Positions 37,219 to 46,522 of a stretch of 64,000 bases of DNA are shown in pieces. Position numbers and translations under genes: made by a program. Positions within the stretch are counted from its first letter, which is position 1. Each line of letters opens with the position of its first letter. Origin of the DNA: Terriglobales bacterium (lineage in GTDB: Bacteria; Acidobacteriota; Terriglobia; Terriglobales; Acidobacteriaceae). Location: contig JAATEV010000109.1 of assembly GCA_015655585.1 (NCBI GenBank), positions 1 to 64,000 on the forward strand. Reading direction: 5' to 3'. The notes beneath the pieces are model-generated. The model ran no database searches. It was not told where the DNA came from and worked only from the letters and a program-made list of their open reading frames with translations.

Positions 37219-38058
37219 TCAAACCACAAAGTTATCGATCAGCCGAGTCTTCCCCACAAACGCCGCCACCGCCACCAGCGTCCCCGGCCCCACCTGCTCC
37301 ACCGGCAGCAGAGTCCCAGAGTCCACTACCGCCAGAAAATCCACCACCACCCCGTCCTGCGCCTTCAACACACCCATCCCCGCATCCATCAAAGCCGCGC
37401 TGGAAACCTCTCCCCCCGCAATCCTCCCCTGCATCTCACCCAATGCGCGATGCAGCACCAAGGCCCGTTGCCGCTCCTCCGCGCTCAGGTAAGCGTTCCT
37501 GCTGCTCAAAGCCAGCCCATCCGCGTCCCGCACAATCGGACACCCAACAATCTCCACCTCAAAGTTCAGGTCAGCAACCATCCGCCGCAACACCGCCACC
37601 TGAGCGGCGTCCTTCATCCCGAAAAAAGCTCTGCACCGCCCCACCGCATGAAACAGCTTCGTCACCACCGTAGCCACGCCGGTAAAGTGCCCCGGCCGCG
37701 AAGCCCCATCCAGCCTGTCGCCGATTCCCGCCACCGTCACCGTAGTCTCCGCGCCCGCCGGATACATCTCCGCCACCTCCGGCGCAAATAAAGCCTCCAC
37801 ACCCTCCGCCGTAAGCCGTTCCACGTCCTGCTCAAACGTGCGCGGATACTTCGCAAGGTCCTCCTTCGGCCCAAACTGCAACGGGTTCACAAAGATCGAA
37901 GCCACCACCACTCCGCACTCCGCCTTGGCCCGCCGCACCAGCGAAAGATGCCCTTCATGCAGAGCCCCCATCGTAGGCACAAACCCAACCACCTGCCCCG
38001 CAGCCCGAAACTCCGCACAAACCCGCTGCATCTCCGCCACCGTAGTCACAATCCGCAT
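37219..38058 (-). CDS. panC: Pantoate--beta-alanine ligase
   Basis: 'GFVPTMGALHEGHLSLVRRAKAECGVVVASIFVNPLQFGPKEDLAKYPRT', 'FFGMKDAAQVAVLRRMVADL'. Confidence 0.97.
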   Translation of the reverse strand: MRIVTTVAEMQRVCAEFRAAGQVVGFVPTMGALHEGHLSLVRRAKAECGVVVASIFVNPLQFGPKEDLAKYPRTFEQDVERLTAEGVEALFAPEVAEMYPAGAETTVTVAGIGDRLDGASRPGHFTGVATVVTKLFHAVGRCRAFFGMKDAAQVAVLRRMVADLNFEVEIVGCPIVRDADGLALSSRNAYLSAEERQRALVLHRALGEMQGRIAGGEVSSAALMDAGMGVLKAQDGVVVDFLAVVDSGTLLPVEQVGPGTLVAVAAFVGKTRLIDNFVV

Positions 38059-38156
38059 CATTCCCTCACTCGAACTCACAACACAAATCATCTACACCGA
38101 AGCAGCGAAGCTGCGCAGTAAAGAAACATCAGTATTTTGCTTTTGTTCTTGCTGTT

Positions 38157-38289
38157 GCCGTTGTCTGTTCTAGCCTTTAATCCAGCATTTGTCTTTAAAT
38201 CGCCGTTGTCTTTCATCCGCGCCAATCCGCGAAATCCGCGGTCGCAAGTCTTTAAAATCAGTCTTTATCCCTTTGATCACCGTTACGCC
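38157..38289. repeat. Intergenic repeat module immediately 3' of panB (related to 57704-57790)
   Basis: Minus strand GGCGTAACGGTGATCAAAGGGATAAAGACTGAT...GCGGATTTCGCGGA...GATTTAAAGAC matches GGCGTAACGGTGATCGGAGGGATAAAGACTGAT...GCGGATTTTGCGGA...GGATTTAAAGC. Confidence 0.75.
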
Positions 38290-39189
38290 TTACTCCCCGG
38301 CCCCCACCTTCATCTCCATCAGCTCCCGAGTCTCCTGCGACAGGTGATAGCTCTCAGCATCCGCCGGAAACCGCCGGGCCTCCACATCCGCCTTGTATTC
38401 GTTCAACGCGCCAAGCATCACCCCAGCCACATCCGCGTATCGCCGCACAAACTTCGCCGGAGCCGCAAACGTCATCGACATCATGTCATGCAGCACCAGG
38501 ATCTGCCCATCGCACTCCGGCCCTGCGCCAATCCCGATCGTCGGCACCCGCAGCTCCTCTGTCACCACCTTCGCCAGCTCTCGCGGAACGCCCTCCAGCA
38601 CAATCGCAAACGCGCCCGCCTCTTCCAGGGCCAGCGCATCGGCGCGCAGCTCGTCGATCGCCGCCATCGTCTTGCCCTGCACCTTGTACCCACCCATTCG
38701 ATGCACGCTCTGCGGAGTCAGCCCGATATGCCCCATCACCGGAACCTCCGCGTCCACAATCCTCTTCACCAGCTCCGCCCGCTCGCGTCCGCCCTCCAGC
38801 TTCACCGCCTCCGCGCCTGCTTCCTTCACAAACCGCACCGCGTTCGCCACGCCCTCCCGAGCATCCACCTGGTAGCTGCCAAACGGCATATCCGACACCA
38901 CCAGCGCCCGCCGCACCCCGCGCCGAACGCCCCGCGTATACAGCAGCATCTCGTCCATCGTGATCGCCAGCGTATTCTCCTGCCCCTGCATCACCATCGC
39001 CAGCGAGTCGCCTACCAGCACAAAGTCCAGCCCAGCCTCATCCACCAGCCGCGCCGAGGCATAGTCATATGCCGTCACCGCCGCAATCGGCCGGTGCAGC
39101 ATTTTTTTTTCCAGCAACGAGGGAACCGTAACCTTCGTCAGCGACGCGCCACCACCCGCCGCCTCGGTACGAAACGTAGTCAAGCTCAT
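38290..39189 (-). CDS. panB: 3-methyl-2-oxobutanoate hydroxymethyltransferase
   Basis: 'AAVTAYDYASARLVDEAGLDFVLVGDSLAMVMQGQENTLAITMDEMLLYTRGVRRG', 'GHIGLTPQSVHRMGGYKVQGK'. Confidence 0.97.
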   Translation of the reverse strand: MSLTTFRTEAAGGGASLTKVTVPSLLEKKMLHRPIAAVTAYDYASARLVDEAGLDFVLVGDSLAMVMQGQENTLAITMDEMLLYTRGVRRGVRRALVVSDMPFGSYQVDAREGVANAVRFVKEAGAEAVKLEGGRERAELVKRIVDAEVPVMGHIGLTPQSVHRMGGYKVQGKTMAAIDELRADALALEEAGAFAIVLEGVPRELAKVVTEELRVPTIGIGAGPECDGQILVLHDMMSMTFAAPAKFVRRYADVAGVMLGALNEYKADVEARRFPADAESYHLSQETRELMEMKVGAGE

Positions 39190-39368
39190 AACCATCTCCA
39201 GTACAGCTCCACCGCGCGTCCTCTTATCAATCAAGAACTTTGGCCGGATACCGCCTGCCCCGGCAACCTCCCGGGTCCGCTTAAAACCCTACGCCTCCTC
39301 GCCTATCGTCCGCAAGCAACTATCTTGCAAACATACCCCCGCAAACGAGAGTTGTACTCCACCGCAAT

Positions 39369-39965
39369 TTGCCTCATTCTGTCTATGTGAAGGCGTTTTT
39401 CTGGAGCAAGCGGAACCCCTTATTCGACAGGAGCATGGGCAGCGTGTCGAGAGGGAAGATCATGCAACTGTCCGTTCTCGCGCTGTGCTCATTCGCTGTT
39501 CTTCCCCTTCAGGCGTCTTCTCCAGACACCTCTCCCCTGCCGGTCTCCGCCGTGGCCGATAAAGTAGTCGTCCTCAAAGGCGAAAGAAAGCTCCAGCTCC
39601 TCCACGGCGCCGAAGTGCTGAAGACATACAGGGTCGCCTTAGGCGGCTCCCCCGTCGGCCCCAAGAGCAAACAAGGCGACCACAAGACCCCCGAAGGCAC
39701 CTACATCCTCGACCGCCACAACCCCCACAGCCTGTACCACCGGTCCATCCACATCTCCTACCCCAACGACGAAGACGTAGCCCGAGCGCGCAAGCTGGGC
39801 GTCCTCACCGGCGGCGACGTCTTCCTCCACGGCCTGCCCAACGACTTCCGCGGCCTGCTCGCCCCCGGCGACTGGACCGACGGCTGCATCGCCCTCACCA
39901 ACGAAGAGATCGACGAGATCTGGCGCGTCGTGCCCGACGGCACCCCCATAGAAATCAAGCCCTAG
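39369..39965 (+). CDS. L,D-transpeptidase (YkuD) family protein
   Basis: 'HKTPEGTYILDRHNPHSLYHRSIHISYPNDEDVARARKLG', catalytic 'FLHGLPN...DWTDGCIALTNEEIDEIW'; start uncertain. Confidence 0.9.
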   Translation: MPHSVYVKAFFWSKRNPLFDRSMGSVSRGKIMQLSVLALCSFAVLPLQASSPDTSPLPVSAVADKVVVLKGERKLQLLHGAEVLKTYRVALGGSPVGPKSKQGDHKTPEGTYILDRHNPHSLYHRSIHISYPNDEDVARARKLGVLTGGDVFLHGLPNDFRGLLAPGDWTDGCIALTNEEIDEIWRVVPDGTPIEIKP

Positions 39966-39977
39966 CCATCCGCATTC

Positions 39978-41732
39978 TTACTTAGGATACGGATACCCCC
40001 GAGCCAGACTAAGCCGCAAAGTCCGGTCATGGTCATAGATATCGTGGAAGAAGTGAACCTCGCCGTTCTCATTCACCACCACGGTCATGTAGAAGATCAT
40101 CACCGGAATCACCGGCGAGACGTTCACCCGCACATTATCCCCGCCCGCCTGCATCGCGTGCTTCACCTTGTCCAAATCCCAGCCGGGAGTCTTCCTCAGC
40201 AGCCAAGCCGCAAGCTGCGCCGGGTACTCCACGTGGATGCACCCATGGCTGCTCACGCGCTTGATCTCGCCCTCAGCCCCGTCCACCTCCTGCGAGAACA
40301 TATCCAGACTCTCCGGCGTGTCGTGGATATAAACATCATGCGCATTCGGGAACATGAACTTGATCAGCCCCATCCCGTTCTCCGGCCCCGGCGGCTGCCT
40401 CACCGCCAGCTTGCCCGCCCGTATCTGCTGCAACATCGCAGGCGTCACATTCCCCTCGCGAATCGCCTTCCCACCCCCACCCCCACCCACCAGCTCCAGG
40501 TCGTTCTCCTCCAGCGACGGATTCTTCTCCAGCTCCGGCACAATCTCGTTCTTCAGAATGTTCGGCGTAGGCGTCCAGTACGGACGGAAGATCATGTACT
40601 GAATATTGTTCTCGAACATGGGCGTCTGGTGGTTATAGTCCTCGCCCACATTCACCCGCATCGTAATGTCCACGCCCATCTTCTCGTTGAAGCCATACAG
40701 CCGAAACTCCGGAACATTAATCACCACCGGCGGCTGTGTGAACTTGTACGGCAGCCAGCGATACCGCTCCAGCGCCAACTGCATCTGGCCAATCCTGTCC
40801 TTCAGCGGAACATTCATCTCCACCACCGTCTTGTAGTCCAAATCACCCGAAGGCCGCATCCCCAGACGCCCCTGGAAGTGCTTCACCGCATCCACCAGCG
40901 GCCCCTCATACACCTTCGCATCCGCCGGAACCGTCACCGTCTCCGGCAGATCGCCCAGCAGCCGCAGCCGCGCCGCCAGCCCCGCCACCCCCGTGTACTG
41001 GCCGCCCGGCAACACCCCACCCACGTCCAGCACCTTCTCGCCATCGCCCGTCTTCGCCAACTCCATATAATGCTGCAAAGCCCCCAGCAACCGCTTATAC
41101 CCCGGAAACGGCGGCTCCACCGCCACCAGTTCCGCACGCAGATCAGTGCCCTCAGCACTATTCACCAGCCGTTCGCGAACATACTGCGGTAGATCCAGCT
41201 TCTTGTAGCTGACATCGAACTCAAACCCTAGGTTCTCCGGGTTCACCCTGCCAATATGCGTGTCGGAGATATACCGCATCACGCAAACCGTAAGCGCCGC
41301 ATCGAACCGGGCCTCATCGTCAGCCCCATGCGCACCCTTCAGCAAAGCCAGCCGATCCGCCCAGCGCGAGCCATCATAATCCTCCGCCAGCAAACCCTTA
41401 GTATCCGCATCCCGCAAGATACCGATAAGCGCAAGCGCCTGAGGCGTAGGCGCTCCATTAGCAACCCAAGCCAGCCTGTACCCAACAGGCCGATAAAAAT
41501 TCACCACATGCGCCCGATAGTCCGAGAAATCAGGCCAACGCAGATCATCAAGACGCCCAGCAGCCGCAATCGCACTAAGCCGCCCCGCCACACCATCCGC
41601 AGCCTGCACCGCACCAGCCTTCACGCCAGCCGCAGGAGAACTCTTCCGAGCCTGAGCAAAGCTCCGCCCGCCAGAAGGCATCAAAACAGCAAAAAACAAA
41701 GTGGCAATCTCAAGTCGCCGTAGAGAGCGCAC
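39978..41732 (-). CDS. Large L,D-transpeptidase (YcbB/LdtD-type)
   Basis: PG-binding-like 'VDAVKHFQGRLGMRPSGDLDYKTVVEMN', 'VINVPEFRLYGF', catalytic 'VSSHGCIHVEYPAQLAAWLL'. Confidence 0.92.
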   Translation of the reverse strand: MRSLRRLEIATLFFAVLMPSGGRSFAQARKSSPAAGVKAGAVQAADGVAGRLSAIAAAGRLDDLRWPDFSDYRAHVVNFYRPVGYRLAWVANGAPTPQALALIGILRDADTKGLLAEDYDGSRWADRLALLKGAHGADDEARFDAALTVCVMRYISDTHIGRVNPENLGFEFDVSYKKLDLPQYVRERLVNSAEGTDLRAELVAVEPPFPGYKRLLGALQHYMELAKTGDGEKVLDVGGVLPGGQYTGVAGLAARLRLLGDLPETVTVPADAKVYEGPLVDAVKHFQGRLGMRPSGDLDYKTVVEMNVPLKDRIGQMQLALERYRWLPYKFTQPPVVINVPEFRLYGFNEKMGVDITMRVNVGEDYNHQTPMFENNIQYMIFRPYWTPTPNILKNEIVPELEKNPSLEENDLELVGGGGGGKAIREGNVTPAMLQQIRAGKLAVRQPPGPENGMGLIKFMFPNAHDVYIHDTPESLDMFSQEVDGAEGEIKRVSSHGCIHVEYPAQLAAWLLRKTPGWDLDKVKHAMQAGGDNVRVNVSPVIPVMIFYMTVVVNENGEVHFFHDIYDHDRTLRLSLARGYPYPK

Positions 41733-41904
41733 GAGTCATTCCTCCAAGGGGAGACTAACGAATCATCCTGTCCAGATACGCGGCCCATCATACGCAGCCA
41801 TCATCTCTGGATGATTACGAAATCGCTTCGCCATCCATCGAAAAGCGAGAACGGCGTTTCGCAGGACGAACGCACAACCTGATCACCCATTGCTTTTTCC
41901 TCTT

Positions 41905-41935
41905 TGTTGTCATTCCCGAAGGGAATCTGCGTTTC
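41905..41935 (-). repeat. Short palindromic REP (AAACGCAGATTCCCTTCGGGAATGACAA)
   Basis: Same ~28-nt unit at 47465-47494, 47723-47750, 57967-57993, 62852-62880. Confidence 0.85.
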
Positions 41936-42092
41936 TTCGCAGGACGACTGTTTTGAACCGGGATCATCACCTCCAAACATGGGCGTTTCTCCTTACCTAT
42001 TTCTTTTGGAGGATGGGATTTAATGCCAGAATATCTGCACAACCACGAATTTTGATTCCTTTTGTCGTTCGATTCTAGTTATTCTCCGAACC

Positions 42093-42896
42093 ATGAGGCA
42101 GAGAGGAATACTTCACTTCATCCTGATTCTTGTTGTTGGTCTAGTCGGTACACTCAGCGCCTACGCGCAATCGATTTCCGGAGTGATATTAGATTCAGAA
42201 GGAAAGCCGCTGACTGGCGTAGAAGTCTACGGCACCCAGGAGAGTTGCTGCCCTATGTCCGTGCCTTGGATGGTTACGGGGTCGAATGGGAAGTATGTGC
42301 TTAAAAACGCTGGGCCAATACTCCATTTCCGTCGGATTGATTTGAGACCGATGTCGTTACGAATTGTTGGGACCCGCACACTCAACGCTACTATGATGTC
42401 CAGCGAATCATCCATGATCATACCGATGTGCGAAGGATCGACTTCTAGCCGATTCGGTGATTTTTTAAAATTTAGGCCTTCGCCCGCACATCGCATTCAG
42501 TCTGGTCGAGATGTCGACTATGAATCGTACGGATTCCAGTCGGTTGGCGGAGGCTCGCTCGAAAGCTGGTTCGGACCAACTGCTGCAAGCGTCGACACAT
42601 TCAAGGATCGGTATATCAGATCTAAGGAGTTCTCTGAACGTGCTGTCTTTGTACCCACATTGGGTGTAGTTGGAATAGATGCGTCAGGTACATACTTTAA
42701 CGGCAGGCGATGGCGGTGGGTCGGAACCAACCCAGAAATTCCAAAGGCCGCATCTTTATCTGAGCAACCGAGATATACATGGCATCTGAGTGTGGCTACG
42801 AATGGTATTGGTTATGACAACGCTTCGGCGGATGACCAGAAAGCGTTCGATGCAGTCATTGATTCCGCTTGCGCACGCAATGTTCTCGAGCATTAG
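42093..42896 (+). CDS. Secreted hypothetical protein with carboxypeptidase-regulatory-like start
   Basis: Signal peptide then 'QSISGVILDSEGKPLTGVEVYGTQESCCPMSVPWMVTGSNGKYVL'. Confidence 0.7.
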   Translation: MRQRGILHFILILVVGLVGTLSAYAQSISGVILDSEGKPLTGVEVYGTQESCCPMSVPWMVTGSNGKYVLKNAGPILHFRRIDLRPMSLRIVGTRTLNATMMSSESSMIIPMCEGSTSSRFGDFLKFRPSPAHRIQSGRDVDYESYGFQSVGGGSLESWFGPTAASVDTFKDRYIRSKEFSERAVFVPTLGVVGIDASGTYFNGRRWRWVGTNPEIPKAASLSEQPRYTWHLSVATNGIGYDNASADDQKAFDAVIDSACARNVLEH

Positions 42897-43031
42897 GCAT
42901 CCCTGAGCCGCTATAGTGTCGTCGCCAGTTACGCAGCATTAGCAAGGGAAAGTAGGCTTATAGGAAGCTGCAACCTCTCCCCGAATTACGGCTCATGCCG
43001 AACGCGAACAAGCCAGATCATCACCAAACCC

Positions 43032-43205
43032 TCACCGAGCAAAAATCTGGTGCACCATAAACCCAAGAAAACCCATAACCGCAAACACCGTCCCGAACAA
43101 GCCCGAAGCGATAAAGATCGAAGCCGCCCGCTTCTTCTCCGGGGTCGGCGGTGTAATCCCCACGGTCATGATGAATCCATCCACAATGCCATCGATCAGG
43201 TGCAT
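43032..43205 (-). CDS. Small (57 aa) membrane protein, below ORF-track cutoff
   Basis: MHLIDGIVDGFIMTVGITPPTPEKKRAASIFIASGLFGTVFAVMGFLGFMVHQIFAR*; start preceded by purine-rich RBS (aggaggtagtgag on minus strand). Confidence 0.75.
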   Translation of the reverse strand: MHLIDGIVDGFIMTVGITPPTPEKKRAASIFIASGLFGTVFAVMGFLGFMVHQIFAR

Positions 43206-43319
43206 CTCACTACCTCCTGCTGCTCATCTTTAGAGATACTCCTCCGCACCCGCCCATAGTGGTCTATTCTTGCTTCCTCCTGTCAGTTCTTGCGGCAAAG
43301 CCTCCCGCAAGTCACTATC

Positions 43320-44285
43320 ATGGAAGCAGGAAGGCAGAGACCGTTGCCCCCACGCCAAGCCCAGGCCGAAGCTTCCCCCGCAGCGCAACCCCAACGCGCT
43401 CAGGAAACCCGCATCTCCGTCCTCCGCGGCGACCACACCGTCCCGCTCTTGCCCGACCAGCCCCTCACCAGCAACCGCCACTCCCTATGGAAGGGTGTCC
43501 TCCTCGAAAAGCACCGCGTAGGCGCGGTCGAGATTCCCGAGCACGAGCACTCCACCTTCTGCCTCCACCTCCAGACCAGCGGTCCCGTCGAAATGGACTG
43601 GTCCACCGGAGGCCGCACCGGCCACCTCCACACCGACGCCGGAAACCTCATCTTCCTCCCGCCCCGCACCCGCGACAGCATCCTCTGGCACGGCCCCTCC
43701 CAGCGCATCATCGCCTCCATCGACCCATCCATCTTCGTCCAGGCCGCCAATCAGCTTGAGATGAAGCAGCTCCCCGACTTCGACCTCCTCTGGTCCTTCC
43801 ACGACGATCAGGTTCGCCTCCTCCTCACCGAGATGGAGCGCGAGGCCTCCTCCAACTGGTCCACCGGCCCCCTCTACGGCGACCTCCTCGGCCTCTCGCT
43901 CTCCATCGCCCTCATCCGCAAATACGGACGCGTTCCCACCGCACCGCCACCCACCACCGGCGGCATCGCACCCGCCGCGCTACGCCGTGTTTTGGAGTTC
44001 ATCGAAGCCAACCTCGCCACCGAAGTCCGCCTCGAAGACCTCGCCGCCGTCGCCAACCTGAGCCTCTACCACTTCGCCCGAGCCTTCCGCCACAGCATGG
44101 GAACCACGCCCCACCAGCACGTTCTCCAGCGCAGAATCGCCACAGCCAAGGCTCTCCTGCGCCGGCCCGGCGCGAACATCGACGCCGTAGCCAACGCCAC
44201 CGGCTTCGCCGACGCCAGCCACTTCTCCAAAACCTTCCGTAAACAGGCCGGAATCACGCCGAAAAACTGGCAACGCCAGTCCTGA
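43320..44285 (+). CDS. AraC family transcriptional regulator
   Basis: C-terminal HTH 'LEDLAAVANLSLYHFARAFRHSMGTTPHQHVLQRRIATAKALLRR...VANATGFADASHFSKTFRKQAGITP'. Confidence 0.95.
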   Translation: MEAGRQRPLPPRQAQAEASPAAQPQRAQETRISVLRGDHTVPLLPDQPLTSNRHSLWKGVLLEKHRVGAVEIPEHEHSTFCLHLQTSGPVEMDWSTGGRTGHLHTDAGNLIFLPPRTRDSILWHGPSQRIIASIDPSIFVQAANQLEMKQLPDFDLLWSFHDDQVRLLLTEMEREASSNWSTGPLYGDLLGLSLSIALIRKYGRVPTAPPPTTGGIAPAALRRVLEFIEANLATEVRLEDLAAVANLSLYHFARAFRHSMGTTPHQHVLQRRIATAKALLRRPGANIDAVANATGFADASHFSKTFRKQAGITPKNWQRQS

Positions 44286-44308
44286 CCAGCAGAATTATTT
44301 TTTAGTTC

Positions 44309-45580
44309 TTACTCTGAAAGCGCGAGCCCCTTACCCCGCAGCTTCTTCACCTCATCCAGAATCCGCCCCGCCATCTCCCTCTTCAACATAGCCGGAAACT
44401 GGACCTCGCCACCCCGCGTTAGAAAGCTCCCCGAGTTCCTCTCAGAATCGAACCCCAGCCCAGCCTCCGAGACGTCGTTCACCACCACCGCATCCACGCC
44501 CTTGCGCTCCAGCTTGCCTCTTCCATTCGCCAGAACGTCCTCCGTCTCCGCCGCAAACCCCACCACCAGCGTTCCCGGCCTGCGCTTGGTCGCGGCCTCC
44601 CGCAGAATGTCCTCCGTGCTCTCCAGTTCCAGCGTCATCACCCGGGTCTTCTCCCGCTTGATCTTCTGCGCCGCCACGCCCTTCACCCTGTAGTCGCTCA
44701 CCGCCGCCGCCATCACCATCACCGTAGCCTCACCCAGCCGCTGCATCACCGCCGCCCGCATCTCCTCGGCAGATACAACCGGCACCATCTCTACTCCAGA
44801 CGGACACTCCAGCCCCGTGACCGCGCTCACCAGAATCACCCTGGCCCCACGAGCCTTCGCTGCCTCGGCCACGGCATACCCCATCCGCCCGCTCGACCGG
44901 TTCCCGATAAATCGCACCGGATCAATCGCCTCCCGCGTCCCTCCCGCCGTCACCAGCACGGTCTCTCCAGCAAAATCCACCTCGGTCTCCAGAGACCCTT
45001 CGCGCAAAACCTCCACCACCACCCGGGCAATCTCCTCCGGTTCAGCCAGCCGTCCACCGCCCACCATTCCGCAGGCCAGATACCCACTCCCCGGCTCCAC
45101 CACCCTCACACCCCGCGCTCGCAGAATCTCCACATTCGCCCGCGTGGCCGGATGCTCCCACATCACCACGTTCATCGCCGGAGCCACAATCACCGGCCCA
45201 TGCATCGCCAGATACATCGTGGATAAAAAATCTCCCGCCAGCCCATGTGCGAACTTCGCCAGCGTATCCGCCGTAGCCGGAGCCACCACCAGCGCCCGCG
45301 TCGTCTGCGCCTCCTGCACATGCTCCACCGACGACACTCCCGCCGCCGCACCCTCGGCGTTTCCCACGCCTGCGCGATCTCCCCAGAGCCCTGTAATTAC
45401 GCGGTGTCCCGAGATCGCCTCAAACGTTAACGGCCCGACGAACTTCTCTGCCGCTTCCGTCATGACCACGTGCGGGTCCAGCCCGGCTTCCTGCAACAAC
45501 CGAACCAGCTCCACGGCCTTATAAGCGGCGATCCCTCCGCAGACCCCGACTGTAACCTTCATATTTTCAGCGTTCATCAT
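44309..45580 (-). CDS. coaBC: Bifunctional phosphopantothenoylcysteine decarboxylase / phosphopantothenate--cysteine ligase
   Basis: 'VTVGVCGGIAAYKAVELVRLLQEAG', 'APAMNVVMWEHPAT', 'VLVTAGGTREAIDPVRFIGNRSSGRMGYAVA'. Confidence 0.96.
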   Translation of the reverse strand: MMNAENMKVTVGVCGGIAAYKAVELVRLLQEAGLDPHVVMTEAAEKFVGPLTFEAISGHRVITGLWGDRAGVGNAEGAAAGVSSVEHVQEAQTTRALVVAPATADTLAKFAHGLAGDFLSTMYLAMHGPVIVAPAMNVVMWEHPATRANVEILRARGVRVVEPGSGYLACGMVGGGRLAEPEEIARVVVEVLREGSLETEVDFAGETVLVTAGGTREAIDPVRFIGNRSSGRMGYAVAEAAKARGARVILVSAVTGLECPSGVEMVPVVSAEEMRAAVMQRLGEATVMVMAAAVSDYRVKGVAAQKIKREKTRVMTLELESTEDILREAATKRRPGTLVVGFAAETEDVLANGRGKLERKGVDAVVVNDVSEAGLGFDSERNSGSFLTRGGEVQFPAMLKREMAGRILDEVKKLRGKGLALSE

Positions 45581-45658
45581 CTCTTCCGCCTGGCAACGAT
45601 GGTCTCACAGCCACCCCGCCTGCTGCATCTTTCGCTGGCGGGCTACAATCCGAGAAGC

Positions 45659-46261
45659 ATGATCGCTCATCTTCGCGGACGCCTTTTTTCTAAGTCTCCC
45701 AATCAGGCCATTGTTGAGTGTGCCGGGGTTGGGTATGACGTCACCATCAGCGTGGCTACTTACTCGGCTCTGCCGGGTGAGGGGGTGGAGGCTTCGCTGC
45801 ATGTTTTTACACATGTTCGGGAAGACCAGATTGCTCTGTTCGGTTTCTCGGAGATGCAGGAGAAGCGCCTGTTCGAGAAGCTGCTGACGATCTCGGGGAT
45901 TGGGCCAAAGCTTGCAATTACAGTACTTAGCGGCATCAGCGCGGACCGGCTTGTGACGGCGATTCGTGGGGGAGACCACGGTACGCTGACGAAGATTCCG
46001 GGCATCGGGAAGAAGACGGCCGAGCGCGTGGTTCTGGAGCTGAAGGACAAGCTGGACGACCTGGCGGTGGCGATTCCGGAGAGCGGCGGCACGGCTGCGT
46101 ATCATGGGCCAGCCGGGGACGATGCGCTCTCGGCGCTGGTGAACCTGGGGTATCCGCGGCCTGTGGCCCAGAAGGCGATTGAGGCCGTTCTGGCGAAGAG
46201 TTCGGAGGCCGGGAGCGACTTTGAGACGTTGTTCCGGGCGGCCATGCAGGCGATTCGGTAG
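45659..46261 (+). CDS. ruvA: Holliday junction branch migration protein RuvA
   Basis: 'MIAHLRGRLFSKSPNQAIVECAGVGYDVTIS', 'LLTISGIGPKLAITVLSGI', 'LTKIPGIGKKTAERVVLELKDKL'. Confidence 0.97.
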   Translation: MIAHLRGRLFSKSPNQAIVECAGVGYDVTISVATYSALPGEGVEASLHVFTHVREDQIALFGFSEMQEKRLFEKLLTISGIGPKLAITVLSGISADRLVTAIRGGDHGTLTKIPGIGKKTAERVVLELKDKLDDLAVAIPESGGTAAYHGPAGDDALSALVNLGYPRPVAQKAIEAVLAKSSEAGSDFETLFRAAMQAIR

Positions 46262-46522
46262 GAAAAATGGTTTGTGGCGGAAGACCGCGTTTTTACAGGG
46301 GGTTTTCACAAAAACCGTGTTCTGGAATGCGGTTTTGTGCCGGTGGGAACGTGGTTTTTTACGGCTCAGATACGGCTGGTGGATGGCCTGTTTTTGCGGT
46401 CTGAAAAATGTGCCACTTTTTCGAAATAAATCTGAGGAAAACGTCCGGAAGGGTTTTCCTGAAGGTTACGTCTGCGGATTGGTCTGGTCTAACGGGCAAA
46501 GAGGGTAATCTGGAGCGAAGTT

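Noticed and set aside
2596-45580. A pantothenate/CoA biosynthesis cluster (panE, panC, panB, coaBC)
   Set aside because: Genes are scattered and separated by unrelated loci; same-pathway co-location within 45 kb is not convincing as a cluster.
45540-45660. Replication origin called outright at the skew switch
   Set aside because: No DnaA-box cluster, dnaA/dnaN or AT-rich DUE seen; kept only as a hypothesis alongside an inversion breakpoint.
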